In this document: positions 33,409 through 45,228 of the stretch, piece after piece
Numbering within the stretch: the first letter of the stretch is position 1
Layout of the letters: each line of letters begins with the position of its first letter
Assembly (NCBI GenBank): GCA_003586115.2
Contig: QVOM02000053.1
Coordinates: 8,998,072 to 9,062,071 of the forward strand
Direction of reading: 5' to 3'
Source of the DNA: Salvator merianae
Taxonomy: Eukaryota; Chordata; Lepidosauria; Squamata; Teiidae
DNA length: 64,000 nt
Translations under genes and position numbers: made by a program
Notes under the pieces: model-generated
Seen by the model: the letters and a program-made list of their open reading frames with translations, nothing else
Databases searched by the model: none
What the model was told of the DNA's origin: nothing

Positions 33409-35559
33409 CATATCTTTACAATAACTATGCTGTAGCTGTCAGTTATACATTGAACTTAGAGAATTTTGTACATATGATTTCAGATATAAGCTCCTTTTAT
33501 TTTGTTTTACCCCCTTCCCCTGCCCCCCTCAAAATCTGGTGGGTCAATAGCTTACAATCTTCTTTCTTCCACGTTTGCCAGGGTGTTGAGATTTTTTTAA
33601 ATTGTGCAAGCATTAAGGATATATAACATTCCTAGGCACACCCCATCTCTGTCAGTGATGGGCCGGGCCCCATCACTTGTACATCATGTCTGGTGCACAA
33701 GGGTGGGGGTAAACAGAACATTCTTCAAAGATAGCATACCTACCTCCATGCAGACATTTAAAAATGCTCTTTGGAATCTTGCATAAGCTTTGAAGAAAGG
33801 CTGTGGGGTTTCCCCTGTTGCAGACCATGTGTAGAAGCACCAAAGACTGCACCAGAACAAGATAACTTGAAACAGTTGTAGACCTCTTCACAGATCTATA
33901 GCTAATCCAGGGTAGAACCCTTTGGAACCATTTTGGACTTGGATAGCACTAGTCCCGTGAAGTTAAAACATACCAAAAATCTGCTTATTCCAGGATAAAA
34001 AAATAGTGTGAAAAGAGACATAGTTAAGTTTTTATAATTAAATACCCTTCAGAATTTGACTGTAATATTTAAGAAAATACAAAGATACAAACTAAGCATG
34101 TATCCAATTTGTTACCATTCACCATTACCGTTGCCTTTTCTTTCTACTTTCATCTCTAACTTTTCCTATAGTTTAGTACTATGTATCCCAAAAGGAGAGG
34201 TCTTGAGAAATTTTCTCTCTGTTTTTTCCCCTCCCCTTTTTTTTCTTGTCTTCTCCATTTCAAAAACCTTGGGCTTCCTTCAGGAATGTTTATGGTGTTA
34301 TTTTGCACCTAGATTGTGCTATTTTTGCTAGGCATGAATTAATCTTTCAAATGTAGCTTCCCGTAAATTTGCCTGATTGACATTTTTAAGTTCATTTCAC
34401 TCCATTCCTATATTAGCTTCCACTTCTTTAAAAAAATAAATATTGGCACTATTTTTAAAATAATTTTTTCTGTATACAATTTTGTGTAATCTATAAATTT
34501 TGCAAGCAATTGCCTGTAATATTATTATCTAGTAATATTTTATAATTATAGTATGATTTCCATCCATAAAAATACATTAGTTCCTTCAAATATGGCTTTC
34601 TACAAACATAGTTTTGATAAAGGACTCATCATAAAATTTGATGGTGCAATGGTAATTGATTTCTAACCATACTCTAAATTTCAGTTGATTTGGCAAAATT
34701 TGTACATTTTCCTTTCTGACTGAGTTTATCAAATTTCCTATGCATGCCTAGTTTTAATCACACACTAACCTGCAATTAGGAAAAAAAATAGTATACACAT
34801 GTATAAATTTGAAGATATTAATAAACAAATAAGATTCTTCATGCTTCTTTATCTTGTGCATAAACCAGTCCCCACATATATGGACTAATACTTCCAATGA
34901 ATTCTTCTTGAAGTAGAGGTACTGGTTAGTGTAATTGCTCTCATTACTGTACTTTTACTGAAGATTGCTTTTGATGATTACTTGAGCGATGCTAGGAATG
35001 CTCTTTGAAGATTCCCTGATAAAAAGAAAAGCATACCTAACAAAATAAAGGAAACCAATCATCATCACACCAGCTTCCATTCATTACGGTTATACATGTT
35101 TTTGGTATGTGTGTATGTGTGTGTGTTTGAAATGAGATGTAAAACAAGTATCATGCAGTTTATTTATTGATCAATATGATTTTCTTTCTATCAGTACTCC
35201 TGCTCATATTTCTTCGACTCCTAAAGTCTTACCAGCAGCAAGCCCAAGACGTGCAGAACCAGGCACTATCAAAGGCACTATACATATGAATTTATCCTAT
35301 TTATAGCATCTTTTTCCCCCAATGCACACAGACAAATATGAATTCCCAGTGTATCTTATATTACACAAATATCATAATATGAAAAATAAAATGCTTTCAA
35401 TTAGTATTCTCAAAGTGATTTGGTATGGTAACCCATACTGCTATTTATTTTTCTCAGAAGGAACATTTTGGGTTACTTTTTAAATATTTTAGAATATGAA
35501 AGGAAACTCTGCAATATCAGGGGTAGTCTGTCAAACACAAGCAGCAACACGCTGAGTGG
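33409..35559. other. AT-rich DNA, nothing recognised
   Basis: About 2.1 kb without a supported gene. It includes a pyrimidine-rich run near 34218-34258 and very AT-rich sequence at 34400-34560. Confidence 0.5.
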
Positions 35560-35900
35560 TGTGACAGGTTTTGATTGCTTTCCCTTCCTCCTGGTTTGGT
35601 CCCAATCTGCTTTGGATTGGAACCAGGTTTACAACGAACAGCGATGCTGGTCAAAACAGGTCTACCCCTTTTCTCTGTCAGGGTGGCACATGCAATAGTA
35701 TTCATAGAAATCCTGCATCTTGCATGCATAGATCTGGCACTTAGAAGTCTAAGTGAACTGCTAAGTTCGAAAGTGTTTACAGAGTTTGCATTCAGACCAA
35801 CACCTTGTCTATGCAAAGAAAAAAAAATCAAATTCTAATTGAACAAAGAGTTGCTTGGTTTGAACCAAACAACCAATTTAACTCCATGCACATCTCGACC
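35560..35900. mobile_element. Probable hAT-like MITE, GTTTGAA-rich family
   Basis: The right end ATGCACATCTCGA is the complement of the family end TCGAGATGTGCAT. Just inside are GGTTTGAACCAAACAACC and TCTAATTGAACAAAG. The left boundary is uncertain. Confidence 0.55.
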
Positions 35901-37372
35901 ATATTCTAGAAATCAGTACTTTGGAGTCTTTGGTCACCGTGTGCAAATGGCAAATTCAATGCTGTCAGCAGGAAGAAATTACCTGTACTCTTTTCAGTTT
36001 GTAAGCCAAGTTACTGGCATGGCAGTCCTCACCATACTTTTGTACTTAAAATTGTTCTTCTAGGCAATAGCGATGTATGTATATGACATGTATTCAACTT
36101 CAGATTTTACATCCTTATGTAATGCACAGCAATGCTGATTATTTTGATGATGATGATGATGATGATGATAATAATAATAATGATGGAGATTGCAAACTCT
36201 TGCGTAGGCTGAAGATGAAAAGCCAATATCCCATTTTCTCCAAACACAGCTCTTTTATAGTTCAGAGATAATCATTTATCTAACTAATGTGTGATATTTC
36301 TTCTCTTCTTCATCTGTGTCTCTGTGAAATAATTTTGTGACCAACCTGAAATAAAGAGGAAAACAATTTACAGAAAGGGATTAGCAATGTCATGTGCTTA
36401 AAATTCTGCAGAATTAAAGTTTTTGACTGTGGCATCCACAATTGTGGGTAGCTGCTTATCAGAGAGAAAGTTCCTTTCCTGAGGTCAGGCAGGACTTAGC
36501 TTCTTATTAATCCATGACCACAATACTTGAAGTCTTTTTTTTTTTTTTTTTTAAAGTGTTCCTAGTGTCGTTTTAGGCTTGAGTGAAGCTCTTATACTTC
36601 ACTGAAATCTTGGGCTTATAAGAATAGCTGGTTCTCAGTGACTGATTTCTTTTTGTTTAGTGGCACAAGAACAGCTTATTTCTCTCTTATTCTTAAGTGG
36701 GTAGTGTGAACATCCACCATCTGGGATTTATATTGCAAGGTCTGGACACCTCTCATTTAGATCTAGAGAAGATCATGGCTTTGATAAGAGACACAATCTG
36801 GATACCAAACATTTGGAGACATATCTTTATGCTATTTCTCAGAAAGGGTAAGAAAAATGTAGTTAGCTTTGTTAAGGTTTCTGAAAAGGGAAAGGAAATA
36901 TCTTGTATTGTAAGAGATTGAAGGAGACCTAGATCTCTTTACCTTTCATCCGGTAGACTTCTTTATGGAGGAAAGGACTTGTCCTCCTTGCAGGCTTCTC
37001 AGAAGCCTCTGGTAGACAGTCTGATAAGTGGTGGTTATACTTTATACATCATTTGTCCGTCCCAGCAAAGTTGTTCCTTATTTTTCCCCCTACCTTCCTT
37101 GATAGCTAACCCAGAAATCAAGCAAACTGGGAGAAAGAGAGAGAGCAGAACAATCCCTTCACTTTCTCCATTACTGGCAGAGAATCCAAGCAGGCTAGTA
37201 GAAAAAAGAAAGAAGGAACAAGCTGCACCTTCTTTGCCTGCATGGACTTCCTAGATCCAGGCAACATGCTGGCAGTTAAGTCAGTGGAGGTGGGTGCTTG
37301 TGGCTGGTCAGAGGGAAGATGAATCAACTAAAGGAATATATAGATATATATAGACAAAAGCTGGGTGGAGAG
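35901..37372. other. Mostly unique DNA, nothing recognised
   Basis: It holds a (GAT)n(AAT)n repeat and a T-run (annotated separately or near 36537). 36280-36460 might be conserved. No gene. Confidence 0.45.
36145..36182. repeat. (GAT)n(AAT)n microsatellite
   Basis: About eight GAT units grade into AAT units. The D/N run in the overlapping frame is only this repeat translated. Confidence 0.96.
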
Positions 37373-37798
37373 AGAAGCTCATTCACATCCAAACAATGTC
37401 ATTGTAGGTACTCCACCAAGATCGGAGGGGAGCACATTCCAGAGGGTAGCCATTGGGACCATGAAGAAGGTCTATGCAGGTGAGCTCCTGTAAGACTGAG
37501 ATTCTGTTGAAGCCCCTGTGTACATTGCTCCCACTTCTTGTGCTGCCAAAATGCCCCCAACATACCAGAAACAGGGAGGGGGCACATGCCTTCTGCACAC
37601 AGCCCACTATACCAGAACAGGTCCGCTGGTAGGTTGGTAGACCTTGTCATTTTGGGTGCCCTAGTTTATACTCCATCCTGGGAAAGCAGAGTGTGCTAGG
37701 AGGAGGAAGGACTTCCTTATCCTGCACCAACATGAAAAAGGGACAGTTCTAGGCCTTTTCCTAGCACAGGGCAATGCCCTGCGTGGAAAGGGCTTAGG
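37373..37798. mobile_element. Non-autonomous DNA transposon, family of 50059
   Basis: The right end GCGTGGAAAGGGCTTAG, in complement CTAAGCCCTTTCCACGC, resembles the left AAGCTCATTCACATCC. The interior shares GGTAGACCTTGTCATTTTGG, GGTGCCCTAG, a GTGTGCTAGGAGG block and CCTTTTCCTAGCACAGGGC with copies at 9343, 46500 and 50059. Confidence 0.75.
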
Positions 37799-40150
37799 TT
37801 TCTAAGTGAAGCTTCCTGATTCCTGAGGATGGAACCATAGGCTAAATAGACATTGGAGTGAGGACAGATTGTGATTCAAGTCATGTGGGACTCAAAATTT
37901 GTAAATAAATTGTAAGGTTAGGAGGAAGGGAATGAAGATAAAAATCATAATTTTAAAGATTTTACCAATTTTAAGGATGGAGTAAAAATAAATAACAACC
38001 AATTGTAGCATTAATAAAGCAAAACCAGAGAAACCCTTGAGTAAAACAAAAACTACCAAATTTCATCTTGTTTTGGGGAATCTTTGTAGGAAGGCTTCCT
38101 GTTGTTTGGGAACAGCCCAAGCAAAACTTGCTACCCTTCATAACTCTGCCTCATTCTGCATATTCAATGCTTTATGTGTGTGCAACCAAAAGGTTTTCCT
38201 CTTTAAAATAAATTGTGAAAGAGTATGGAATTATATAAGTAAAGATGATTGGAGGTAGTAGCTTTTGACTTAGATTTATCTACAGAAAATTTGTGGAAAT
38301 GTATTTTTTCCTGTGAACATTCAGATCTCTGTATGGTACAAGGATTTAGCTAGCAAGGCAGACAATTGATTTCTGAGACTGTCCTTTCTGAAAGTTAAGG
38401 TTTAGTGTCTCACATTATTATGTAATTAGTAATGTACTAAATTAATTTTCTTTTCTAATTTTTTGAGGGGGGTGGAATGAATAAGGAAATCTTAATTACT
38501 GTGCTTCAAACATTTACTAATTGCTTATCCAGGATATTTACTCTAGCTATCGTCTGGCAGTTATATCAAAGAGTAGGTTTCCATCTACATTATCACATCA
38601 ATTTTATTATAGATTATAAAACATATATTTGTGTTTAAAATGGTAATGGTTTAATTGTTAACCACTGGTGGAATTTTGCAAGCTTTAATTTTTAAAAGAT
38701 AAAACAATTATTTTTGCACTTATGTTTAAATTAACTTAATGTGGATTTTCTCTAGGATTAAGTCTAAACTGGGGAATGCCATAAAGTCAACTTTCATAGA
38801 TGGTTTGTTTTTGTAGGAAACTGGTTTGCTCTGCAATTTAGAGGGAGTCATTAGGGTTTTTTGTTTTGGTGTTTTTTTTTTTATCCTGCTGCCACTTCTG
38901 GAAGTTTAAGGAAAGGAAAGAAGAAAAGGGGAACAAAGAAAGAATCTCATTATAGAAATTGAGTCATTGTTTGAGGCATAGTGTGAAAAATTATTACACT
39001 GCCACAAATTCATGGTGTCATGGCAAAGGCTATGTGGCCAAAAAGGGTGGTGATTTCTTCAGAACCATGGAGAGCTCCGTGTGACCAATTTGCTTTGATG
39101 GAAGCTGCAAATGAACTAAAACCTTTTGAACTTCCAAATAAAGTGAATATTTCCAAAGCTTTGTTCCATTTGGTGAAAATCTCTTCCTTTAAAGATCAGC
39201 CACTGAGCTTGTCATGTTTGTACACTCCCTGACCTTTTTGCCTGTTGCATTCCTTAAAACTGGATAGGAACTTTGGAAGGGTATTTTGTTCTTGAACTTG
39301 GAGAATCCTATTTCTGTTTTTTTATGGGCCTGAGGCTGTGGGATACAGTTCAGAAAACTCATGATTTTTATCTATGACTTTAGTAGTGTGTTGATAACTG
39401 ACATCATACATAGAGTTAGTAGCTTAGTCTCAATTTTAGCCAGTGGCTCTGTTGCTTCTAACTCAATACTGTGGTTGCTCTAGTTTCCAATGTCATGAAA
39501 TTTTTGCACACACTGCGTATTCTTAAAAAAAAAAAAATCTCTAGGGATCTTATTTTCTTTTTCTGTTCCTTTTCCCAATTAAGGCAGGAGCCAGTGAAAT
39601 TTACTGTAAAAGGGTTAAATGAGGGTGTGTGATGGAAATCCAAACTGAGCTTCACTCAAGTGTGTAGCCTATAGCTATCTGAACATATCTTTGCCATAGC
39701 CCACCTCCTGATAGTTTCACTGGCCCTTACAGTAACATTTACTCCAGTTTATGTAAATCCCTGTAAACCAACTCTTCTCCCAAGGACCTAAAAAAGAAGA
39801 AAAAGAAATTAAAATGTAACAACTAAAGTACAAGTATTTAGGATAGTTCAGATCAAGTACAGTTCAAAACAATTAATGTAGAGTTACATAGGTACTTTGT
39901 GGCCTTGGCAAGATTTGGCCAGGTCCTTAGAAAGTTTTGCCAAGCTATTCCTTGGTAAAAAGTCAACATGGTTTTCAGAATCTGTAGGAGAATTTTAAGG
40001 CTACTAGAATTCTAACGTTAACTTATAAATAAGGTTTTGTCTAAACCATGCCCTTTTTAATGAGAGAGGACATAAAGTGAATGTCTAAGATCTTTGACTA
40101 TATTTTGAAGATGCTGTAGTTTGAAGTTTCCCTGTGTCAAAATACATCAG
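37799..40150. other. Mostly unique AT-rich DNA, nothing definite
   Basis: About 2.3 kb without repeat families I can name. 38400-38780 is AT-rich and complex and may be conserved. A 70-codon frame at 39020 has no recognised feature. Confidence 0.4.
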
Positions 40151-40236
40151 CAGTGGCTGGCAGCTTTAAGCCCGGGTGTTCGCGTCCGATGCAAAGTGCG
40201 CCATGGCTGTTCGCGGGACCTCCTTACTGCCTCAGT
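40151..40236. mobile_element. Half copy of the 5403 hAT MITE, cut at the hairpin apex
   Basis: It starts CAGTGGCTGGCAGC, follows the 5403 element through TTTAAGCCCGGGTGTTCG and GCGCCATGGCTGTTCG, and stops at TACTGCCTCAGT. That is exactly where the left arm of the full element reaches its loop. The right arm is absent. Confidence 0.88.
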
Positions 40237-41159
40237 CCAATTCCCCCTAAGGCATGGGATGCTTTTGTTTGTCTTCTCCCAATCTGTGCTGATGGAACAG
40301 GATAATGTGAGAGATTTCTTGTTCTGGTCTGAGTGATCGAGCCTTGGAAAAAGGCAGAAAGACAAGTCAGTTATCTCAGACTCAGGGAGCTTTTTTAAAA
40401 AGTAGCTTTTTAAAAAAGACCTAAAGACCCTAAAGACTATGCCCTCTTGCCAAGTAGGCACTATTTTAGCATTCCGTGACCCGTGTTACTGGTCTGATAA
40501 AACAGTATGGCAGATGTAAGTGGTCCAAATGATTCTGGATCTGTATGCTTTGTGGGTCTGCAGCTCCTGACTTTGCACCTAAGTAACAATGTCATAGTAC
40601 TTGATCCAGGTCTTTGGTTATCTGTGGAATGACCATAACCTAGCGGCGGTGGAGTTTTTAATCTGTGCAGAAGGCTGAAGGTTCATTCTCCAACATCTCT
40701 GGGAAGGTCTGTGGAGATGTTTGGAAAATCCCTGCTGCTTGGTGTGACGGTAGTGAATTAGATGGGTCAGTGGCTGAGTTCAGCGTAATACTGTCTGCTT
40801 TCCAGTCCCTATAACTAGGTCATGGCTAAATTCCAAGGTCATGATGGTGTGGTGCTTCTGAGGTTCAGAGGCAGAGAACCTATATTAAGACAATTGCTGG
40901 GAAATTGCCACTGTGAGGCTGAACTACTGTTTTTGATACTCTGCTGTTGAACTTCTTAAAAAGAAATCTATTGAATAGGAAATACAGGGCAGTATAGACC
41001 TAATTCAGTAAGACTCTTATTTTCTTAAGAGAAGACAGCAGGAACAATAAGGAAGCAAGGATTGATTCATCAGTGCCTGATTTGTTGAAGACACCTGTCA
41101 GTTTTTTTTAATTTTTTTAAAGAAAGAGAGGCAGAAATCTTGGCATTGTTGTGAATCTT
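40237..41159. other. Unique DNA, nothing recognised
   Basis: A short AAAAAGTAGCTTTTTAAA self-complementary stretch lies near 40395. No gene. Confidence 0.45.
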
Positions 41160-41480
41160 GAATTAAATTAAATGTGTTTTAAACTTTTCTCTTTCTCCTT
41201 CAGCGTACAAGAAGATTTGGCAATAAGCAAAATGTATTTAAACTTTGATGAATCAGCTAAAAGACAGGCAATTAATCAACTAGAAATTATTTAAATCCAT
41301 TGACACTCAAAAAGATACATTTCTTAAAAAGAGGTAATGTAGCACAGCTCAATTAAAATGACAGACATTGTTTATGTCTTATAGAACAGTGATTTCTGGA
41401 AGAGGGATTAAAAAAAGTCAAAGAGAGAAAGAAGGGAGGAAGAAAGAAATAAGAACAGATTAGAACAACCATTTTAAAAT
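41160..41480 (+). other. Candidate conserved block with possible terminal or poison exon
   Basis: A long pyrimidine tract ending TTTCTCTTTCTCCTTCAG (to 41203) is a textbook splice acceptor. At 41331-41339 GAG/GTAATG is a reasonable donor. The 130 bp between (41204-41333) holds stops in every frame; the longest open frame from the acceptor has 29 codons. It contains a segment MYLNFDESAKRQAI that reads like real protein but is not one I recognise. Sequence around it is repeat-free. It could be a terminal exon, a nonsense-triggering exon or a chance arrangement. Confidence 0.3.
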
Positions 41481-41559
41481 AAGTGAGACTGGCCAGAGCT
41501 AAATTTAAACCTCAGAACATTAATATTTTCCTTTTCACTTGTGGCAGGTTTAGGGTTGT

Positions 41560-41740
41560 TATACCATGTTTCATAGTTCTGCCTTGAACCTAAGCTTTCA
41601 GATATAGGTACGATATCCATCTTCAGAAGATCTGACTGCTAGAGGAATCTGATGGTCTCATGGACCTTGTCACCCTTCTTATAGATATTGTTGACTGACT
41701 TTTAGCTTGGTGGTATGCCATTGCATTGTTTTGCTCCTGA
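41560..41740. repeat. Dispersed repeat shared with 54950-55150
   Basis: CCATGTTTCATAGTTCTGCC, then CTAAGCTTTCAGATAT and ATCTTCAGAAGATCTG correspond to CCATGTTCCATAGTTCTGC and TTAAGCTTTCGAATGTG at 55000. The element class is unknown. Confidence 0.6.
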
Positions 41741-42043
41741 CAGTGGGTTCTTTGTGTGGTTGTTGCCATTATCATTGTTCTTGGTGGTGTAGCTGTTAAT
41801 GATGAGTCATTGATCTGTTCTTGGCTGTTGTCCATTAGCATGATCCTTAATGATCCATTGTTGTTTTGTTGTGTGGTTGCTTGCCTTGGCTGTTGTGTGT
41901 TTCCTCTGCTGCTAATGGTTTCTTTTGTTTGTTTTTGAAGGGGAGCTCCCAAGTATTGCTGAGGAACAGTCCTTGGTCCCTGTTAAAATTATATGGATGT
42001 TGTTTTATTGTAATGGATTTCCTTGTAGTCACTTCATGGAACT
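41741..42043. other. GT-rich DNA, nothing recognised
   Basis: Low-complexity-like TTGTTG and TGTGGTTG sequence produces a Q/N/T-rich frame on the minus strand (41623-41952) with no family resemblance. It may belong to the flanking repeat. Confidence 0.4.
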
Positions 42044-42174
42044 CCTTAACTCTGGCTATTGCTTCTGTATGTTCAAATAAATTTTAGTGGTTTTCAATCC
42101 ATGTATGTTTCCAAATAGAATTTTGTGGTCTTCAGTCCATATCAAACCCACAAAAGCAATAGCTAGGGTTAAGG
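42044..42174. repeat. Inverted repeat enclosing a 38-bp tandem duplication
   Basis: 24-bp arms (42044-42067 and 42151-42174) pair at 21 of 24 positions around a CTATTGCTT core. Between them 42075-42112 and 42113-42150 are two diverged direct copies sharing AAAT, TTTTGTGGT-TTC and TCCAT. The nested layout is not that of a known family to me. Confidence 0.85.
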
Positions 42175-42380
42175 GAGGCTGGAATAGGCAACCTGTACCA
42201 TTGCTGTGCATTGCAGACAGCCCATCCTGGCCCTGCTTTGAAGGCAAGGAATGAAATGACTCTGGGCTTTGTATACCAGTCCATGGCTGCATGCTGTCTG
42301 CACTGAGTATGCTGTGCTCCAGTATACCACAATAGGACATTGGAGAACTGTTTGTAAGCAGTCCATGGTTGGAGTTGGAT
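42175..42380. mobile_element. Fragment of the 50059 DNA-transposon family
   Basis: AATAGGCAACCTGTACCATT and CCCATCCTGGCCCTGC correspond to ATAGGCAACCTGTCCCAT and nearby blocks at 50135-50190. The rest is decayed. Confidence 0.5.
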
Positions 42381-44070
42381 ATAGTGCTATTTGGAGGGCG
42401 TGACTCAGTGGAGGATTTGGCCTCTGCTAGGTCACTCTATTTTGCACTGTAGTAAAGACAAAGTGACCTAACAGGACCCTGGGAAAACAGAAAAGGCATA
42501 TCTCTTTATACTGGGGATGGTGTGACTGCTTTCAACATTATAGATGACCTTCAATGAAAAGTAGATGGCAGTAGTCATGCTTCATATGCTAATATTGTAC
42601 ATGCAGACAGGTTCCCTCCATGAAGGATATGAATTCAGATGATAGATGTTGGATTGTCTGTCTCAGATCTCTCTGCATAGTGGGGATCAATCAGGAATCT
42701 TGTATTATGGAAAGAACCCTGCATACAAGCAAGAAGTCAAGGCATTTGTAGCCTCACTTTCTTCTCTACACTATATGAAGTGTCTGAATAGGGCTTTCTG
42801 AAATTCTTCTTTCTTGCAAAGAAAAAATAAAAATGCAGTATAATAGTTTCTCTAAAGCAGGTCATAGATCAGTTCAGAGTCACCAACAAGACACACCAAA
42901 TCAAAATTTTCAAAACTAAATGCAGAGTGTAACATTTCAGAAGAGGAGTCATTGACAGACATTATATTTCCTTCCAGAGGGGGCTTGTACTGGCCTTTTT
43001 CTTAATTATTCTTGATGTTTTGCCCATTATGCCATTAGCTTCCTTGAAGTACAGAGATAAATAGCCTTGTATCCACAAGAACAAAGTGTGAATTGAAAGC
43101 ATTTAATTATTGATATCTCAGTAACTAAGGCTTTGGAATGACGTTGTCAAATCCCATAATGATCAGACAGCAAATACATCACTTTGGTAAAAAAGAAAAA
43201 AAAATAACAAAAGTTCAGAATACACACCAAACCCAAGAGTGTGTGAAGCAAACGCGTTGAAGGGGGTTTGGTCATTTCTCATTTGATTCACAGCATCAAT
43301 ATGTTTTTCAGTTTTTATCTCATTTCTCTACTTCCCTTTCTCTCCCCTTGTGTAAAGCTTTACAAATATTTATTTCCTTTGTGTTCACTTTCATGGTGAT
43401 CAGGACATTTAGAAAGCTACTGTTTTATCACAAATTATGGTCTTCTGATTGGTTGAAATAAAATCAATATTTCTTTGATTACAAAGCTGTTATGGAAGCT
43501 AAGTCTTATACTATCCATCATTTTAAAATGTGGGTTAGAACAATAGCATACAGGTATATGTTTAATTCATCCTCTTCAGATTATGTGAGTGGCATAAATA
43601 TTTTCTCTGGTAGGGGAAAACTCTTCAGTAACATACATCTGTTGACCAGTCTGGAAGTTTATGGGGCAGTGTGGTCCTCTAATCTTATAAGCTTCCTTTC
43701 TGAGGTAAGAAGTTTTGACATGGCTACACTTTTACATATATGGGTTTTCAAACTAGTCATTTGAAAGAGATGTGAAACTAGTAATGTGAAATCTTGTGTA
43801 GATAATGGATTGAATGTTTTTCATTGTTGTCTTTAACTAATAGTATTCTTAGATATATTTTCCTATTACATTTAAATCAGGTGAAGATTCAAACAGGTGA
43901 AATCTGCTGCTCTGGAGGCAGGCTAATAAACTGAAGCTGATTTCTGTTATAATCAAGGTTCTATAGGAAAGTTGTTAATGAGCCTAGAAATTGAGAAGTT
44001 TACCACTTCTGTCTTTGGATCATAGAGCGTTTTCATACTTGGTGCTTTAGATAACAGTTTAATGTCAGTA
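42381..44070. other. Mostly unique DNA; 43090-43480 possibly conserved
   Basis: 42381-43090 shows nothing definite. 43100-43480 is repeat-free and complex, with a CTGATTGGTTG inverted CCAAT box, AAAATCAATATTTC and TTTGATTACAAAG, and may be regulatory. 43480-44070 shows nothing definite. Confidence 0.3.
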
Positions 44071-44078
44071 GGATAGAG

Positions 44079-44329
44079 CAGTATCTCTCAATTGTTTTTG
44101 TGTCCCCCTTTTCGGGTTTGATTTGCTTTTGTGCTCCCTCTCTTCGCAGACTTTATTTCACATTGTTGTTGACATTATTTTGCAATATTGTATTTCATTC
44201 ATTCAGCAAAGATTTAGTGACTCACTTAGAACTTACTGTGTCCTAATTTTTTGACATTAATGTGTGACCCCTTAGAAACATGGTGTGGTCCTCCTGGGGA
44301 GGGCATCTGGACCATATTGAGAACCACTA
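44079..44329. mobile_element. hAT (Charlie-like) MITE with 8-bp target duplication
   Basis: The left end CAGTATCTCTCAA pairs with the complement of the right end, TAGTGGTTCTCAA. CAGTGGTTCTCAA is the classic Charlie-type hAT terminus. Flanks GGATAGAG (44071-44078) and GGACAGAG (44330-44337) match at 7 of 8. The 251-bp interior is non-coding and AT-rich. Confidence 0.9.
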
Positions 44330-44419
44330 GGACAGAGTATGTGAATAGCATGTAAGTTTCTTTCTAGTGGTTCTTGTCAAAAGAATTGTATCTCTTAAAA
44401 AGGATTGTATCTCTATTTG

Positions 44420-44477
44420 TTGTAACCCACTCAGAGACCTTAGCCTATAGGATGGGATTAAAATACAAATAAATAAG
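44420..44477 (+). mobile_element. LINE/SINE 3' tail, squamate type
   Basis: TGTAACCCACTCAGAGACCT then GGATGGGATTAAAATACAAAT matches the 'TGTAAGCCGCTCTGAG...GGGTATAAATAAA' tail common to squamate retroposons, ending in AAATAAATAAG. Confidence 0.7.
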
Positions 44478-45228
44478 ACTTTGGGATTTCTGGTGACTTG
44501 CTTTGAAATCACAGGCATTTTATTTCTTTTTGTCATACCAAGGAATCTCAATGTAGCTGATGACAAAAGTACAAAACATAAGCGTTCAGAAATGCAAACA
44601 CAATATAATACCATTGAATACAAAATAAACATAGCAAGAAGAAGAAGAAAAAATACTTTATTGCAAGTGCAGACTGGGTAAAGAAAAAGATGACACAGTA
44701 GATCACTTCATTAGCTTGTCTAGAAAGATTACACTGACTAAATATAAGAAATACGACAATGAAGTCTCAGCTTTTGTGACAACAGAAGTTGTGTAATAAT
44801 TACATCTTATCAGCTGGCAGAAACATAAACTGGGAAACATTGTTGAAAATAGTGGGATTAAAATATTATGGGATTTTGAAACTGAAACAAACAGCTGGAT
44901 CTTAATATGTATAATGTTACTATGAGTTGAGAAAGAAAGCCACAGTAATGGATGGGGATGAGACAGATGACAGTTGAATTGGAGAGAAATCTTTGAAGAA
45001 GATTATAAAATTGAGATCTGCAAACTGACTTATGTTCCCTGGAAGTAGAAAAAAAAGTCAGTAGTTATTAGATGCAATACCCCCAAAACTGGGAACTAGT
45101 TGTATTATTTGAATGTACCTTGTTGATCTGTGAATCATTGGTTAGGGTCTGAATTAATGATGGATCAAAATTAGTGTCATTAGATCTAGTGGACTTTGCA
45201 ACCAAAAGAAATAGCCAAATAAAGGCTG
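44478..45228. other. AT-rich DNA, nothing recognised
   Basis: No gene or repeat family is supported. Confidence 0.45.

Noticed and set aside
36077..36271. Frame with an acidic D/N run
   Set aside because: The run is the (GAT)n(AAT)n microsatellite in translation.
39020..39232. 70-codon frame as a coding exon
   Set aside because: No conserved motif, no clear splice signals and no neighbours to support it.
41623..41952. Q/N/T-rich frame on the minus strand
   Set aside because: It is the translation of GT/TTG-rich low-complexity DNA adjoining a dispersed repeat.
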